Assembly (NCBI GenBank): GCA_026705605.1 | Contig: JAPPAK010000007.1 | Span: 186,001-250,000, forward strand | DNA: 64,000 nucleotides | DNA from: Chloroflexota bacterium | GTDB taxonomy: Bacteria; Chloroflexota; Dehalococcoidia; Tepidiformales; Tepidiformaceae | Direction of reading: 5' to 3' | In this document: positions 1-7,340 of the stretch, piece by piece | Layout of the letters: each line of letters opens with the position of its first letter | Numbering within the stretch: position 1 is the stretch's first letter | The notes under the pieces: generated by a model | Told to the model about the DNA's origin: nothing | What the model saw: the letters and a program-made list of their open reading frames with translations, nothing else | Databases searched by the model: none | Program-made: the position numbers and the translations under genes

Positions 1-404
1 TCCGGGCCGTCCTGGATCCGCGCCCCGCCCGAGTCCTGGATGCCGATGATTGGCGCCCCCGTCATCAGCGCGAGGTCCATCACCTTCAGGATCTTTTCGC
101 CCACGGTCTCGCTCAGCGAGCCGCCCGATACCGTGAAGTCGTACGAGAACAGGTACACCGGGCGCCCGTCGATGCGGCCCCAGCCCGTCACGACCGCCTC
201 CGGTCCCCGGTCCGCCCCCCGCGGCCGCACGAGCGCGTCGATCTCCTCGAACGTGTCCTCGTCCAGCAGCAGCTCGATGCGCTCCCGCGCCGTCAGCTTG
301 CCGCGCCCGTGCTGGGCCTCGACTCGACGCTCGCCGCCGCCGGCGCGTGCCTCGTCCTTCCGTTCGTTCAGCTCCGCCAGCCGCTCCTGCACGGTCTTCG
401 TCAT
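1..404 (-). CDS. pccB: Acyl-CoA carboxylase carboxyltransferase (beta) subunit, N-terminal part
   Basis: The reading frame runs off the left edge, so only about the first 134 residues are seen. It starts [16 protein letters not shown] and continues into [41 protein letters not shown] and [18 protein letters not shown]. These are hallmarks of the biotin-dependent carboxyltransferase family (propionyl-, acetyl- or methylcrotonyl-CoA carboxylase beta subunit), which moves CO2 from carboxybiotin to an acyl-CoA. The ATG at 402-404 follows a strong GGAGGAG Shine-Dalgarno (spacing about 5), so this gene is SD-led. Substrate cannot be decided from the fragment; propionyl-CoA is my guess because crotonyl-CoA carboxylase/reductase is also present. 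Confidence 0.9.
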   Translation of the reverse strand, partial: MTKTVQERLAELNERKDEARAGGGERRVEAQHGRGKLTARERIELLLDEDTFEEIDALVRPRGADRGPEAVVTGWGRIDGRPVYLFSYDFTVSGGSLSETVGEKILKVMDLALMTGAPIIGIQDSGGARIQDGP

Positions 405-492
405 CGTTCTCTCCTCCGGGCCCTTCGCCCGCGGAATCGTGCCGTTCCCCGCCCGTGGCGCGGAGCGCTCGCGTGCGTCATCGGTGTGTGGT

Positions 493-568
493 TGGTGGAG
501 ACAGGGGGAGTCGAACCCCCGACCTCAGCATTGCGAACGCTGCGCTCTCCCAACTGAGCTATGTCCCC
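493..568 (-). tRNA. tRNA-Ala (anticodon CGC)
   Basis: Read on the minus strand from 568, a complete cloverleaf can be drawn. It has acceptor GGGGACA/TGTCTCC with the G3-U70 wobble that specifies alanine, D stem GCTC/GAGC, anticodon stem CAGCG/TGCTG with loop TTCGCAA (anticodon CGC, reading GCG), and T arm GGGGG-TTCGACT-CCCCC. The discriminator A and the CCA end are encoded in the DNA (493-496). The gene stands alone between the carboxyltransferase and a small zinc-binding protein. Confidence 0.95.
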
Positions 569-695
569 ACGGCCTGCCGCGATCGTAGGGACGCCCCTTC
601 GGAGGCGTCAAATCCCCGTTCGCGGGACACAACGAACCACCAATCACTATTCACAAGTCACTAGTCACTGGGGCCGGGAAAGGGGTGGGGAAAAC

Positions 696-866
696 CTAGC
701 GTCGCCGGGAGGAGCCTCGACCGATGCGGTAGCTCGTCTCGCCGGTGAATTGGCGCTCTTCGCCGCACTTCTTGCAGCGGCCGAAGGTCAACTCGCCTCT
801 TGGTGGGTCCAGAATCCAGTGGTGGACACAACTGCCTACGACTTGAAGCGACTCGGCCTTCGCCAT
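696..866 (-). CDS. Small predicted zinc-binding protein (56 aa)
   Basis: A 56-residue protein with the pattern C-x2-HW then, after about 15 residues, CKKCG followed by EERQFTGETSYR. The Cys and His spacing suggests one bound metal ion. The ATG at 866 is preferred over an in-frame ATG two codons earlier because GAGGGGG sits 7 nt ahead of it but only 1 nt ahead of the other. It lies downstream of rimM in the same direction. I recognise the pattern as that of short uncharacterised proteins but cannot assign a function; a role near translation is only suggested by its neighbours. Confidence 0.6.
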   Translation of the reverse strand: MAKAESLQVVGSCVHHWILDPPRGELTFGRCKKCGEERQFTGETSYRIGRGSSRRR

Positions 867-984
867 CGCCATTCCCCCTCGACTGGGTATCAGCGCGCAA
901 CTTCCGGGAAACACCCCGCCCGTCGGCCGCTTGCCTCAAAGACGCACCCGAGTCTAGCGGTCGTAAAGAGGCCTTTCAACGTTC

Positions 985-1458
985 TTATGACGATTCGTCA
1001 CCAAGTGATAGCTCTTTTGTGATGAAAAGCACGCCGTTCGCGACATCGACCGCTTGCACGACCGACTCGATCGCCGGCACCAGCGTCTCCCCCGAAGGAC
1101 CCTGCACGACATAAACATCGTTCGCCCCCGTGCTCAGCACCTCGCTCACCTCGCCCAGCCTCTTCCCATCCTCCCGCACCACCTCCAGCCCCACGATGTC
1201 GGACACGAGGTACGCGTCCGCTTCCAGCATCAGCTCCTCCTCCGCCACCTCAAGCAACTCACCGCGCGCGTCATCGACGTCACTGCGCCGCCCCAGCCCC
1301 TCCAGCCGCAGGAGGACGCGTCCCCGGTCCCAGCGCACCCGCTCGATCCGGCGCCGCTGGCCGAGCAGCCAGACCTCCCCCTCCGGCTGCAGGTTCGGAA
1401 TCTGCGGATTGAAGGGCGCGACCCGCAGCTCGCCCGTGTTTCCGTGCGGACGCAGCAC
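985..1458 (-). CDS. rimM: Ribosome maturation factor RimM
   Basis: RimM binds ribosomal protein S19 and assists 16S rRNA processing and 30S head assembly. The N-terminal RimM barrel (VLRPHGNTGELRV, about residues 1-80) is followed by a PRC-barrel domain (residues ~85-150, with AYLVSDIVGLEV, GKRLGEVSEV and LVPAIESVVQAVD). The listed start is a GTG that begins inside the conserved VAVGR-V-LRPHG motif. The missing residues FVAVGR are encoded just upstream in frame, yet there is no ATG, GTG or TTG between them and the in-frame stop at 1552-1554. A CTG at 1540-1542 overlaps the khpA stop as CTGA and could be the real start. Order ffh-rpsP-khpA-rimM is the classic ribosome-assembly block; trmD and rplS do not follow here. 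Confidence 0.9.
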   Translation of the reverse strand: MLRPHGNTGELRVAPFNPQIPNLQPEGEVWLLGQRRRIERVRWDRGRVLLRLEGLGRRSDVDDARGELLEVAEEELMLEADAYLVSDIVGLEVVREDGKRLGEVSEVLSTGANDVYVVQGPSGETLVPAIESVVQAVDVANGVLFITKELSLGDESS

Positions 1459-1538
1459 ACGCCCAACCGCAACGAACCCTTCGCGGGGCTCGGTGGGACC
1501 GCCGGGATGGGAAGGGGGAGGGGTCGCCGCGCTCGCGG

Positions 1539-1781
1539 TCAGTCCCCGATCTCAAGGCCGACGCGCACATCCTCGCGGATCGCCGCCACCTTAATCAGCG
1601 AGCGCATCGCCGTCGCGATCCGCCCGTCGCGGCCGATCACCCGGCCGATGTCGTCCTCCGCCACGTCCAGGTGGATGATGATGCGGCCGTGGTCGTCGTG
1701 CTCGGACACGTGAACCTCGTCCGGCTCGTCCACGAGCGACTTGGCGATGTATTCGATCAGGTTCGACATCATCGAGGCCAT
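1539..1781 (-). CDS. khpA: KH-domain RNA-binding protein KhpA
   Basis: An 80-residue single KH domain. The GxxG loop is seen as IGRDGRIA (around residue 50), preceded by HLDVAEDDIGRVI and followed by RSLIKVAA. KhpA is a small RNA chaperone, usually encoded between rpsP and rimM exactly as here. The ATG at 1781 follows GGAGAG with 6 nt spacing, and only 2 bp separate it from the rpsP stop. Its TGA stop overlaps the probable CTG start of rimM. Confidence 0.93.
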   Translation of the reverse strand: MASMMSNLIEYIAKSLVDEPDEVHVSEHDDHGRIIIHLDVAEDDIGRVIGRDGRIATAMRSLIKVAAIREDVRVGLEIGD

Positions 1782-1783
1782 GG

Positions 1784-2221
1784 TTAGCTCTCCGTGCCTT
1801 CACTCGCGAGGGCGGGCTCGGCTTCAGCCTCGCTCTCCTCGGTCGGGGCCTCGTCCGCGGCTTCGGTCTCGCTCTCGGCAGATGGTTCTTCTGCGGCCTC
1901 AGCCTCGGCCTCGGCCGGCGCGGCTGCTTCGGCCTCCGCCTCCGCTTCCGCGGCTGCGGGAGCGTCCGCCACGGCTGCGCCGTTCAGGATGCCGGCCCGT
2001 CGCAGGATCTTCTCCGCCGCCTCCGAGGGCTGCGCGCCCTTCAAGAGCCAGTGGCGGGCCCGGTCGGCGTCCAGGTTCGATGCCGGAGGGGTGGCATGCG
2101 GGTCGTACGCGCCCAGCGACTCGAGGAATCTGCCGTCCCGCGGAAACCGCTGATCCGCCACCACCACGCGGTAGTACGCCTGGCCCCTCTTCCCTACACG
2201 TCGCAACCGGATACGCAGCAC
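1784..2221 (-). CDS. rpsP: 30S ribosomal protein S16 with long acidic C-terminal tail
   Basis: Residues 1 to about 82 are a normal S16 (MLRIRLRRVGKRGQAYYRVV, then LGAYDP and the helix DRARHWLLKGAQPSEAAEKIL). S16 is usually 75-90 residues. Here the frame continues to 145 residues with about 60 residues made almost only of Ala and Glu. The start is GTG (2219-2221) with GAGGG upstream. It is co-directional with ffh (60 bp gap) and khpA (2 bp gap). The tail is low-complexity, acidic and likely disordered; its function is unknown. Confidence 0.93.
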   Translation of the reverse strand: MLRIRLRRVGKRGQAYYRVVVADQRFPRDGRFLESLGAYDPHATPPASNLDADRARHWLLKGAQPSEAAEKILRRAGILNGAAVADAPAAAEAEAEAEAAAPAEAEAEAAEEPSAESETEAADEAPTEESEAEAEPALASEGTES

Positions 2222-2281
2222 TCGCCGTTCCCTCTCGTTTCGCTGTCCGGGATGCTAACCCAGCTCCCCGCTACGCGCCCG

Positions 2282-3607
2282 CTACTGCAGCCCCGGGATC
2301 GCCGGCATCTTGCCCGTGCTGATCTGACGCGCCAGCTTCCGCGCCTCGAAGAACTGCTTCAGCAGACGGTTCACGTCCGCCGGCATCGTCCCGCTCCCCG
2401 CCGCGATCCGCCGCCGCCGCTTCCCGTCGATGCGGTCCGGGTGGCGACGCTCCCATGGCGTCATCGAGAGCACGATCGCCTCCGCGTGCCCGAAGTACGA
2501 CTCGTCCAGCGAGTCCACGTTCAGCTGCGACTTGATCGAGTTGAACCCCGGCAGCATCTGCACCAGCTGCCCGATCGGCCCCATCTCCCGAACCTGCCGC
2601 AGCTGGTCGACGAAGTCCTGCAGGTCGAACGAACCCTGGCGCATCTTCTCGTTGAAGCGCTCCGTGTCCTCCTCCCCCATCGTCTCCTTCGCCCGGTCGA
2701 TCAGGCTGAGCATGTCGCCCATGCCGAGGATGCGCCCCGCCAGCCGGTCCGGGTGGAACGGTTCGAGCGCGTCCGTGCGCTCACCCACGCCGATGAACTT
2801 GACCGGCACCCCCAGCACCGAGCGGATGCTGAGCGCCGCCCCGCCCCTCGCGTCCCCGTCGAGCTTGGTCAGCACCACCCCCGTGATCTCGACCTGTTCG
2901 TGGAACTCCTTCGCCGCCGTCACGGCGTCCTGACCCGCCATCGCGTCCGCCACGAACAGCACCTCGGCCGGGTCTAGCTGCTTCCGGAGGTCCGCGACCT
3001 CCGCCATCATCGTCTCGTCCACATGCAGCCGCCCCGCCGTGTCGACCAGCACGTGCGTGACCGCCGCCCGCCGCGCCTGCGCCATGCCCCGCTCGGCGAT
3101 CTCCCCCGGTTTCGCGCTCGTCCCCTCCTCGTACCAGGGCACGTCGATGCTCTTCGCGAGCGTCACGAGCTGCTCCACCGCCGCCGGCCGGTAGATGTCG
3201 CACGCGACGAGGAACGGGCGCTTGCCGTCCGCCTTCAGCCGCGCCGCGAGCTTTGCCGCCGTCGTCGTCTTCCCCGACCCCTGCAAGCCGACCATCAGGA
3301 TCACCGACGGCGGCTGCGGGGCGTTCGCCAGCCCGGCCGCCTCCCCGCCCAGGATCTCCGTCAGCTCCCGGTTCACGATGTCGATGACCTGCTGGGCGGG
3401 CGTCAGGCTCTTGAGCACGTCCGCGCCCAGCGCCTGCTCCCGCACGCTCGACGTGAACTGCCGCACGACGCGGAAGTTCACGTCCGCTTCGAGCATCGCC
3501 AGCCGCACGTCGCGGAGAACCCGGTCGAGGTCCTCCTCGGTCACGGTGCCGCGGCTCCCGAACCGCTGGAACGCGCCCTGCAGCTTGTCAGTGAGCGCTT
3601 CGAACAT
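2282..3607 (-). CDS. ffh: Signal recognition particle protein Ffh
   Basis: The SRP54 GTPase (441 aa) binds signal sequences and SRP RNA and delivers ribosomes to FtsY at the membrane. An N-terminal helical domain leads to the NG GTPase domain with P-loop GLQGSGKTTTAAKLA (~107-121), DIYRPAAVEQL, DTAGRLHVDE and TKLDGDARGGAALS. A methionine-rich M domain follows (~300-430, with LSLIDRAKE, FDLQDFVDQLRQV, MGPIGQLVQMLPGF and MTPWERRHPDRIDGKRRRRIA). A TAGACT -10-like box 7 nt before the ATG suggests a leaderless mRNA for the block ffh-rpsP-khpA-rimM. No SRP RNA gene was recognised nearby. Confidence 0.97.
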   Translation of the reverse strand: MFEALTDKLQGAFQRFGSRGTVTEEDLDRVLRDVRLAMLEADVNFRVVRQFTSSVREQALGADVLKSLTPAQQVIDIVNRELTEILGGEAAGLANAPQPPSVILMVGLQGSGKTTTAAKLAARLKADGKRPFLVACDIYRPAAVEQLVTLAKSIDVPWYEEGTSAKPGEIAERGMAQARRAAVTHVLVDTAGRLHVDETMMAEVADLRKQLDPAEVLFVADAMAGQDAVTAAKEFHEQVEITGVVLTKLDGDARGGAALSIRSVLGVPVKFIGVGERTDALEPFHPDRLAGRILGMGDMLSLIDRAKETMGEEDTERFNEKMRQGSFDLQDFVDQLRQVREMGPIGQLVQMLPGFNSIKSQLNVDSLDESYFGHAEAIVLSMTPWERRHPDRIDGKRRRRIAAGSGTMPADVNRLLKQFFEARKLARQISTGKMPAIPGLQ

Positions 3608-3614
3608 CAGGGAG

Positions 3615-3620
3615 AGTCTA
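3615..3620 (-). promoter_or_regulatory. Predicted -10 box of a leaderless promoter for ffh
   Basis: TAGACT on the minus strand is 7 nt from the ffh ATG and no Shine-Dalgarno is present, so transcription would begin at or next to the start codon. No clear -35 box. Part of a window-wide pattern. Confidence 0.5.
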
Positions 3621-3637
3621 CGTCCGCAACGGCCCTA

Positions 3638-3991
3638 TTACATGATGAGGCGGGCGGGAACGAGCCGCTGCAGGATCGGGTCCATCGCCAGCCCCAGGCC
3701 CTCGAGGGTGTAGGCGCCCAGCAGAGGCGGGGATCCCTCTTCCCCGAACGCAACGACGGTTGTGACGCTCTGGTCGCCGAGCGTCGCCCTGGCCTCGCCA
3801 ATTTCGGTCTCCACAACGTGACCGTCGGCCAGAACGAAGCGGCGCAGGTCGATCGGTTCGACGCCCAGTTCTCTCAGAACGCTCCCGGGCAGCGTCGTGT
3901 AGGCGGACCCTGTGTCGACGGTGGCCTCGATGTCCACGGACGCCCCGCCATTCATCCCGGAGAAGCGCACAGGGACGCTGAATGTTCCCAT
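3638..3991 (-). CDS. Retropepsin-like (clan AA) aspartic protease family protein
   Basis: A 117-residue single domain carrying the retropepsin active-site signature VDTGSAYTTLP (D about residue 27), with a second flap region (LADGHVVETEIGEA) and the hydrophobic LLGAYTLEGLGLAMD near the end, which matches the second half of the fold. Retropepsins work as dimers of such monomers. There is no signal peptide and no transposon or retroelement around it, so this is one of the stand-alone bacterial relatives whose substrates are unknown. It stands between ffh and the GAPDH gene, with its own predicted leaderless promoter. Confidence 0.8.
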   Translation of the reverse strand: MGTFSVPVRFSGMNGGASVDIEATVDTGSAYTTLPGSVLRELGVEPIDLRRFVLADGHVVETEIGEARATLGDQSVTTVVAFGEEGSPPLLGAYTLEGLGLAMDPILQRLVPARLIM

Positions 3992-3997
3992 GCAACG

Positions 3998-4003
3998 ATC
4001 CTA
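3998..4003 (-). promoter_or_regulatory. Predicted -10 box, leaderless, for the retropepsin-like gene
   Basis: TAGGAT on the minus strand lies 6 nt before the ATG at 3989-3991, with no Shine-Dalgarno in between. Confidence 0.5.
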
Positions 4004-4028
4004 CCCGATCACCGGTGACGCTCTTCGT

Positions 4029-5045
4029 CTAAAGGCCGCGCTCCACGAGCATCGCGCTCAGGTCGCTCAGGCGGCAGGCGTAGCCCCACTCGTTGTCGTA
4101 CCAGGCCGCCACCTTCACGAGGTTCCCGCCGACCACGTTCGTCGACCGCCCGTCGACGACGCTCGACCGCTCGTCGCCCTTCAGGTCCATCGAAACGACC
4201 GGGTCGTCCGTGATGCCGAGGATGCCCTTCATCTGCTCGCCCGCCGTCTCCGCGACGATCGCGTTCACCTCTTCCTTTGAGGTCTCCTTCTCCGTCAGGG
4301 CCACGATCTCGACGATCGAGACGGTCGGCGTCGGCACGCGGTAGGCGAGCCCGTCGAGCTTGCCCTCGACCTCGGGGATCACGAGGCGCAGGGCCCGCGC
4401 CGCCCCGGTCGAGGTCGGCACGATGTTGAGCGGGCCCGAGCGCATCTCGCGCGGGTCGCCCCCGCCCGCCTGGTCCAGGATTTTCTGCGAGCTCGTGTAG
4501 CTGTGGACCGTCGTCATCTGGCCCTTCACCAGCCCGAAGTTGTCGACCAGCACTTTCACCACCGGCGCCAGACCGTTCGTCGTGCAGCTCGCGTTCGAGA
4601 TGACGTGGTGCGCCGAGGGGTCGTAGCGCTCGTCGTTCACGCCCAGCACCACAGTCAGGTCCTCGTTCCGAGCAGGCGCGCTGATCACGACCTTCTTCAC
4701 GCTGTCGCGCCGGTGCGCTGCCGCTTTCGTCGCGTCGGTGAAGAAGCCGGTGGACTCGATCACGATCTCGACGCCCGCTGAGCCCCACGGAATCTGCCCC
4801 GGATCGCGTTCGCTGAAGACCTTCACCAGCCGCCCGTCCACGGCGATGCCGTCGTTGGTCGCCCGCACGTCCCGGTCCCAGGGACCGTAGTTGCTGTCGT
4901 ACTTCAGCAGGTTCGCGTTCGTCTCGACGTCGACCAGGTCGTTGATCGCGACCACCTCGAGCGTGTCGCCGTGACGCTCGCTGATCGCCTTGAAGACCTG
5001 CCGGCCGATCCGTCCGAAGCCGTTGATTCCAATCTTGGTCGCCAC
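4029..5045 (-). CDS. gap: Glyceraldehyde-3-phosphate dehydrogenase, type I
   Basis: 338 residues, the usual length for type I GAPDH of glycolysis, which converts glyceraldehyde 3-phosphate to 1,3-bisphosphoglycerate with NAD. An NAD-binding N-terminus (KIGINGFGRIGRQVF) is followed by the catalytic motif SNASCTTNGLAPV (nucleophile Cys), HSYTSSQ, LDGLAYRVPTPTVS and WYDNEWGYACRLSDL. The frame is open far upstream, but homology begins at VATKIGING, so the GTG at 5043-5045 is chosen, with a weak GGGG ahead of it. No phosphoglycerate kinase gene follows, which is unusual for gap in many bacteria. Confidence 0.96.
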   Translation of the reverse strand: MATKIGINGFGRIGRQVFKAISERHGDTLEVVAINDLVDVETNANLLKYDSNYGPWDRDVRATNDGIAVDGRLVKVFSERDPGQIPWGSAGVEIVIESTGFFTDATKAAAHRRDSVKKVVISAPARNEDLTVVLGVNDERYDPSAHHVISNASCTTNGLAPVVKVLVDNFGLVKGQMTTVHSYTSSQKILDQAGGGDPREMRSGPLNIVPTSTGAARALRLVIPEVEGKLDGLAYRVPTPTVSIVEIVALTEKETSKEEVNAIVAETAGEQMKGILGITDDPVVSMDLKGDERSSVVDGRSTNVVGGNLVKVAAWYDNEWGYACRLSDLSAMLVERGL

Positions 5046-5080
5046 CGTGTACCCCGTTGTGTTGAGTAGGTGGGTGAAGC

Positions 5081-5776
5081 CTAGCCCCCGTTCGGCGCAG
5101 GCGATAGCCCGACCGCCCGAAGCCCCCACAGGAGCACTTTCGCGGCCTCCGCCGGGGCCGCCAACTCCCCGCCGCCGTCCCCCTGCGCCCGTGGCGACCA
5201 CCCCGCCCGCAGCCCCACCAGCCCCATCCCCCGCGCCGCCTCTATGTCCCGCGCTTCGGCCCCCACGAACACGCACCCCTCCGCCTCCCGCCCGAAGTAC
5301 GAGAGGCACTCCGCTGCCCGCGTCCCCACCGCCCACGCCTCCCCCTCCGGTGTTGCCGAGAGCACTGTCAGGAAGCGGTCCACGCCGGTCGCCTGCGTCT
5401 GCTTGAGCGCGATCGCGTGCGGCAGCCGCGAGATCGCCCCGAACTCGATGCGCGCCGCCCGGATGTCGTCGAGCGCCATGCCGGTCCCGTCGAACACGAG
5501 CAGGCGTTTCATGGCGCTGCGCCCCTCGATGCGCTCGCACAGCTCCTCCGCCCGGTGCCGCTCCTCCCCGTCGTCGAGCACGATCGCGAGGCTGTCGCGC
5601 CAGGGACGGCGGTGGTACTCCTCCACCAGCGGGCGCGCGTCGATGCGTCGGTTGGCGACGCTCATCAGCGTCTCCTCTAGCGTGTAGCGCCAGGCAGGCC
5701 GGCTGTCGATGAGCGTCTCGTCGAGGTCGAAGATGACCGCCCGGTAGGCGGGCTCGAACGTGCGCCCCGAGGTCAC
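5081..5776 (-). CDS. HAD-superfamily hydrolase
   Basis: 231 residues. Motif I is FDLDETLIDSRPAW (~16-29) with the nucleophile and acid/base aspartates; the helical cap follows; motif IV is seen as FVGAEARDIEAARGMGLVGL near residue 185, where the usual GD is GA but the second acidic residue is kept. Probably a phosphatase of the beta-phosphoglucomutase/phosphoglycolate phosphatase type; the substrate cannot be told. The GTG start lies 6 bp after the stop of the nucleotidyltransferase gene, so the two are likely co-transcribed. Confidence 0.8.
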   Translation of the reverse strand: MTSGRTFEPAYRAVIFDLDETLIDSRPAWRYTLEETLMSVANRRIDARPLVEEYHRRPWRDSLAIVLDDGEERHRAEELCERIEGRSAMKRLLVFDGTGMALDDIRAARIEFGAISRLPHAIALKQTQATGVDRFLTVLSATPEGEAWAVGTRAAECLSYFGREAEGCVFVGAEARDIEAARGMGLVGLRAGWSPRAQGDGGGELAAPAEAAKVLLWGLRAVGLSPAPNGG

Positions 5777-5782
5777 CGGCGC

Positions 5783-6373
5783 TTACGAGTCGCCGGCGAG
5801 CGCGGCGAGGGCGGCCTCGTATTCGTCCGGGGTGTTCAGGTCGAGGAGGCAGCGCTCATCGCTCGGCACGTCCACGATCTCGTTCACATGCGCCTCCATC
5901 ACGCCCCGCAGGCCGCGCTCGTCTTCCGTGGCGGCCAGCAGCTCGCCCCGCAGCCGGCCCGCCACCACGACGGGATGGCCGTGGCGGTCGCCGTGCACCG
6001 GACGCGTCGCGCTGTCCGCCGACGTGTGCCCCTTGATGACGGACCGGATCAGGTCCGCCGGGCGCGGCTGATCGACGTTCAACAGCACGATCGCCGAGGC
6101 TTCCGGGCTGACCGCCTTCGCCCCGGCTCGCAGCGAGCCCGCCCGCCCGAGCTGGTAGACGGGATTCAGGACGCTCCGGTAGGTGAGGCCGTGCAGCTTC
6201 CGGTGGATGTCGTCGGCGCGATACCCGAGCACCACCACAACCTCATCCACCCCCGCCTCCTGCAGCTGCCGGATCTGGTAGCAGATCAACGGCTCCCCGC
6301 CCCAGTCGAGCAACGCCTTCGGCTGCCCCATGCGGGTCGACATGCCCGCCGCGAGGAGGATGCTGGAAATCAT
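5783..6373 (-). CDS. MobA-like nucleotidyltransferase
   Basis: 196 residues with the N-terminal signature LAAGMSTRMGQPKALLDWGG, the nucleotide-binding loop of the GT-A fold NTP transferases, then VVLGYRADDI and the metal-binding LLNVDQPRPADL and GDRHGHPVVV. This pattern is closest to the MocA/MobA group that attaches CMP or GMP to molybdopterin. No molybdopterin enzymes are nearby, so cofactor specificity is open. It is the first gene of a two-gene unit with the HAD hydrolase. Confidence 0.82.
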   Translation of the reverse strand: MISSILLAAGMSTRMGQPKALLDWGGEPLICYQIRQLQEAGVDEVVVVLGYRADDIHRKLHGLTYRSVLNPVYQLGRAGSLRAGAKAVSPEASAIVLLNVDQPRPADLIRSVIKGHTSADSATRPVHGDRHGHPVVVAGRLRGELLAATEDERGLRGVMEAHVNEIVDVPSDERCLLDLNTPDEYEAALAALAGDS

Positions 6374-6475
6374 GCTGGCCGCGCCCCTTTACGTGCCCGC
6401 AGTCTAGGCGTGGCGCGCGGTTGGGGCGAACCTGCGGCAGGTGGAAGCTGCGAGGGTCTCGGAGCCGAGTCCGGC

Positions 6476-6964
6476 TCAGTGGTTCTCGAAGCTGTTGAAG
6501 GTGTTGAGTTCCAAGTGTGCATAGACCTCGAGAACAGTCTGTTCGATCGGGTCCGTGGCTTCGACCACACGCACGTCCATCTTCCTGACCCGCTCCTTAG
6601 CGGCGCTGAAGAGTCTCTTGAACTGGTCCTCGCGCTGGAGTTGCCTTCTGGTCAGGGCATCCGACTGAGGAAACTCCTCCTTGGCGAGATTGAAGGCGAA
6701 CGAGGAGTTCTCAGAAGTCCCGCTCCTCCTGCCATGGGCGAGCAGGCGGCTTGCAAGGTCGTCGGAGCGACCTACGTACATGGGGATACTGTCCTCGTAC
6801 AGCACATAAATGCCCCTGCCTGAAGGAGCTCGCTGCATGACCTTGCCGCGCAAGGTCCTCCGCTCGGCATCGGTATTCATGCCAAGGACATCGCAGTCGC
6901 CAAGCTCATCCATGTACTTCGGGAGTCTGTCTGTCAGCGCTTGAAATCCTGATGCGTCGCTCAT
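6476..6964 (-). CDS. GIY-YIG nuclease-superfamily protein
   Basis: 162 residues. A GIY-YIG core is visible as GIYVLYEDSIPMYVGRSDDLASRLLAHG (residues ~50-77), with the two tyrosines, Arg and the spacing expected of the superfamily; the downstream Glu is probably in the C-terminal part (EQTVLEVYAHLEL). ATG with GGAG about 8 nt upstream. Its base composition is less GC-rich than that of its neighbours, and it is a lone gene, so recent acquisition is possible. Function (nuclease or structural relative) is not known. Confidence 0.75.
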   Translation of the reverse strand: MSDASGFQALTDRLPKYMDELGDCDVLGMNTDAERRTLRGKVMQRAPSGRGIYVLYEDSIPMYVGRSDDLASRLLAHGRRSGTSENSSFAFNLAKEEFPQSDALTRRQLQREDQFKRLFSAAKERVRKMDVRVVEATDPIEQTVLEVYAHLELNTFNSFENH

Positions 6965-7016
6965 CCTCAGGCTCCTGTGCCTTGGCCGTTGTGAACGCTG
7001 AACTGTGCCCCGCGCC

Positions 7017-7328
7017 CTAGATCGGCTGGACCCCCCGCTTCTCCACCACCACGTCCCCCTCGACGTGCGCCTGGCACGCCAGCCGCAACCGCGGATCCTC
7101 GATCGAACGCACCCCCCGCTGACGGATCAGGTTCTCGCGCTCGTAGCGACCCATCGCGCTCAGCCGCCCCACTCCCGAGATGACTTCCATCGCGCAGTTC
7201 GTGCACTCCCCGATCTTGTCGCACCCGATCGGCCAGAAGTAGCCCTCCGCGCAGACGGCGTCCATCACCGTCTCGCCGTACGGCGCCTCGACTTCGATTC
7301 CCAGCGGCTCAACACGAACGCGCGGCAT
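7017..7328 (-). CDS. 2Fe-2S ferredoxin (plant/adrenodoxin type)
   Basis: 103 residues. Cluster ligands are seen in GCDKIGECTNCAMEV (C-x5-C-x2-C) and in LACQAHVEGDVVVE. A small electron-transfer protein. It sits 9 bp after the DUF512 iron-sulfur protein gene, so it may be that protein's redox partner. A TAAGCT box 6 nt before the ATG could give it a private leaderless promoter, but this overlaps the previous stop codon and may be chance. Confidence 0.9.
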   Translation of the reverse strand: MPRVRVEPLGIEVEAPYGETVMDAVCAEGYFWPIGCDKIGECTNCAMEVISGVGRLSAMGRYERENLIRQRGVRSIEDPRLRLACQAHVEGDVVVEKRGVQPI

Positions 7329-7334
7329 GGCCCC

Positions 7335-7340
7335 AGCTTA
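7335..7340 (-). promoter_or_regulatory. Possible -10 box, leaderless, for the ferredoxin
   Basis: TAAGCT on the minus strand, 6 nt before the ferredoxin ATG; its TAA is also the stop codon of the upstream gene, so chance is a real alternative. Confidence 0.25.
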
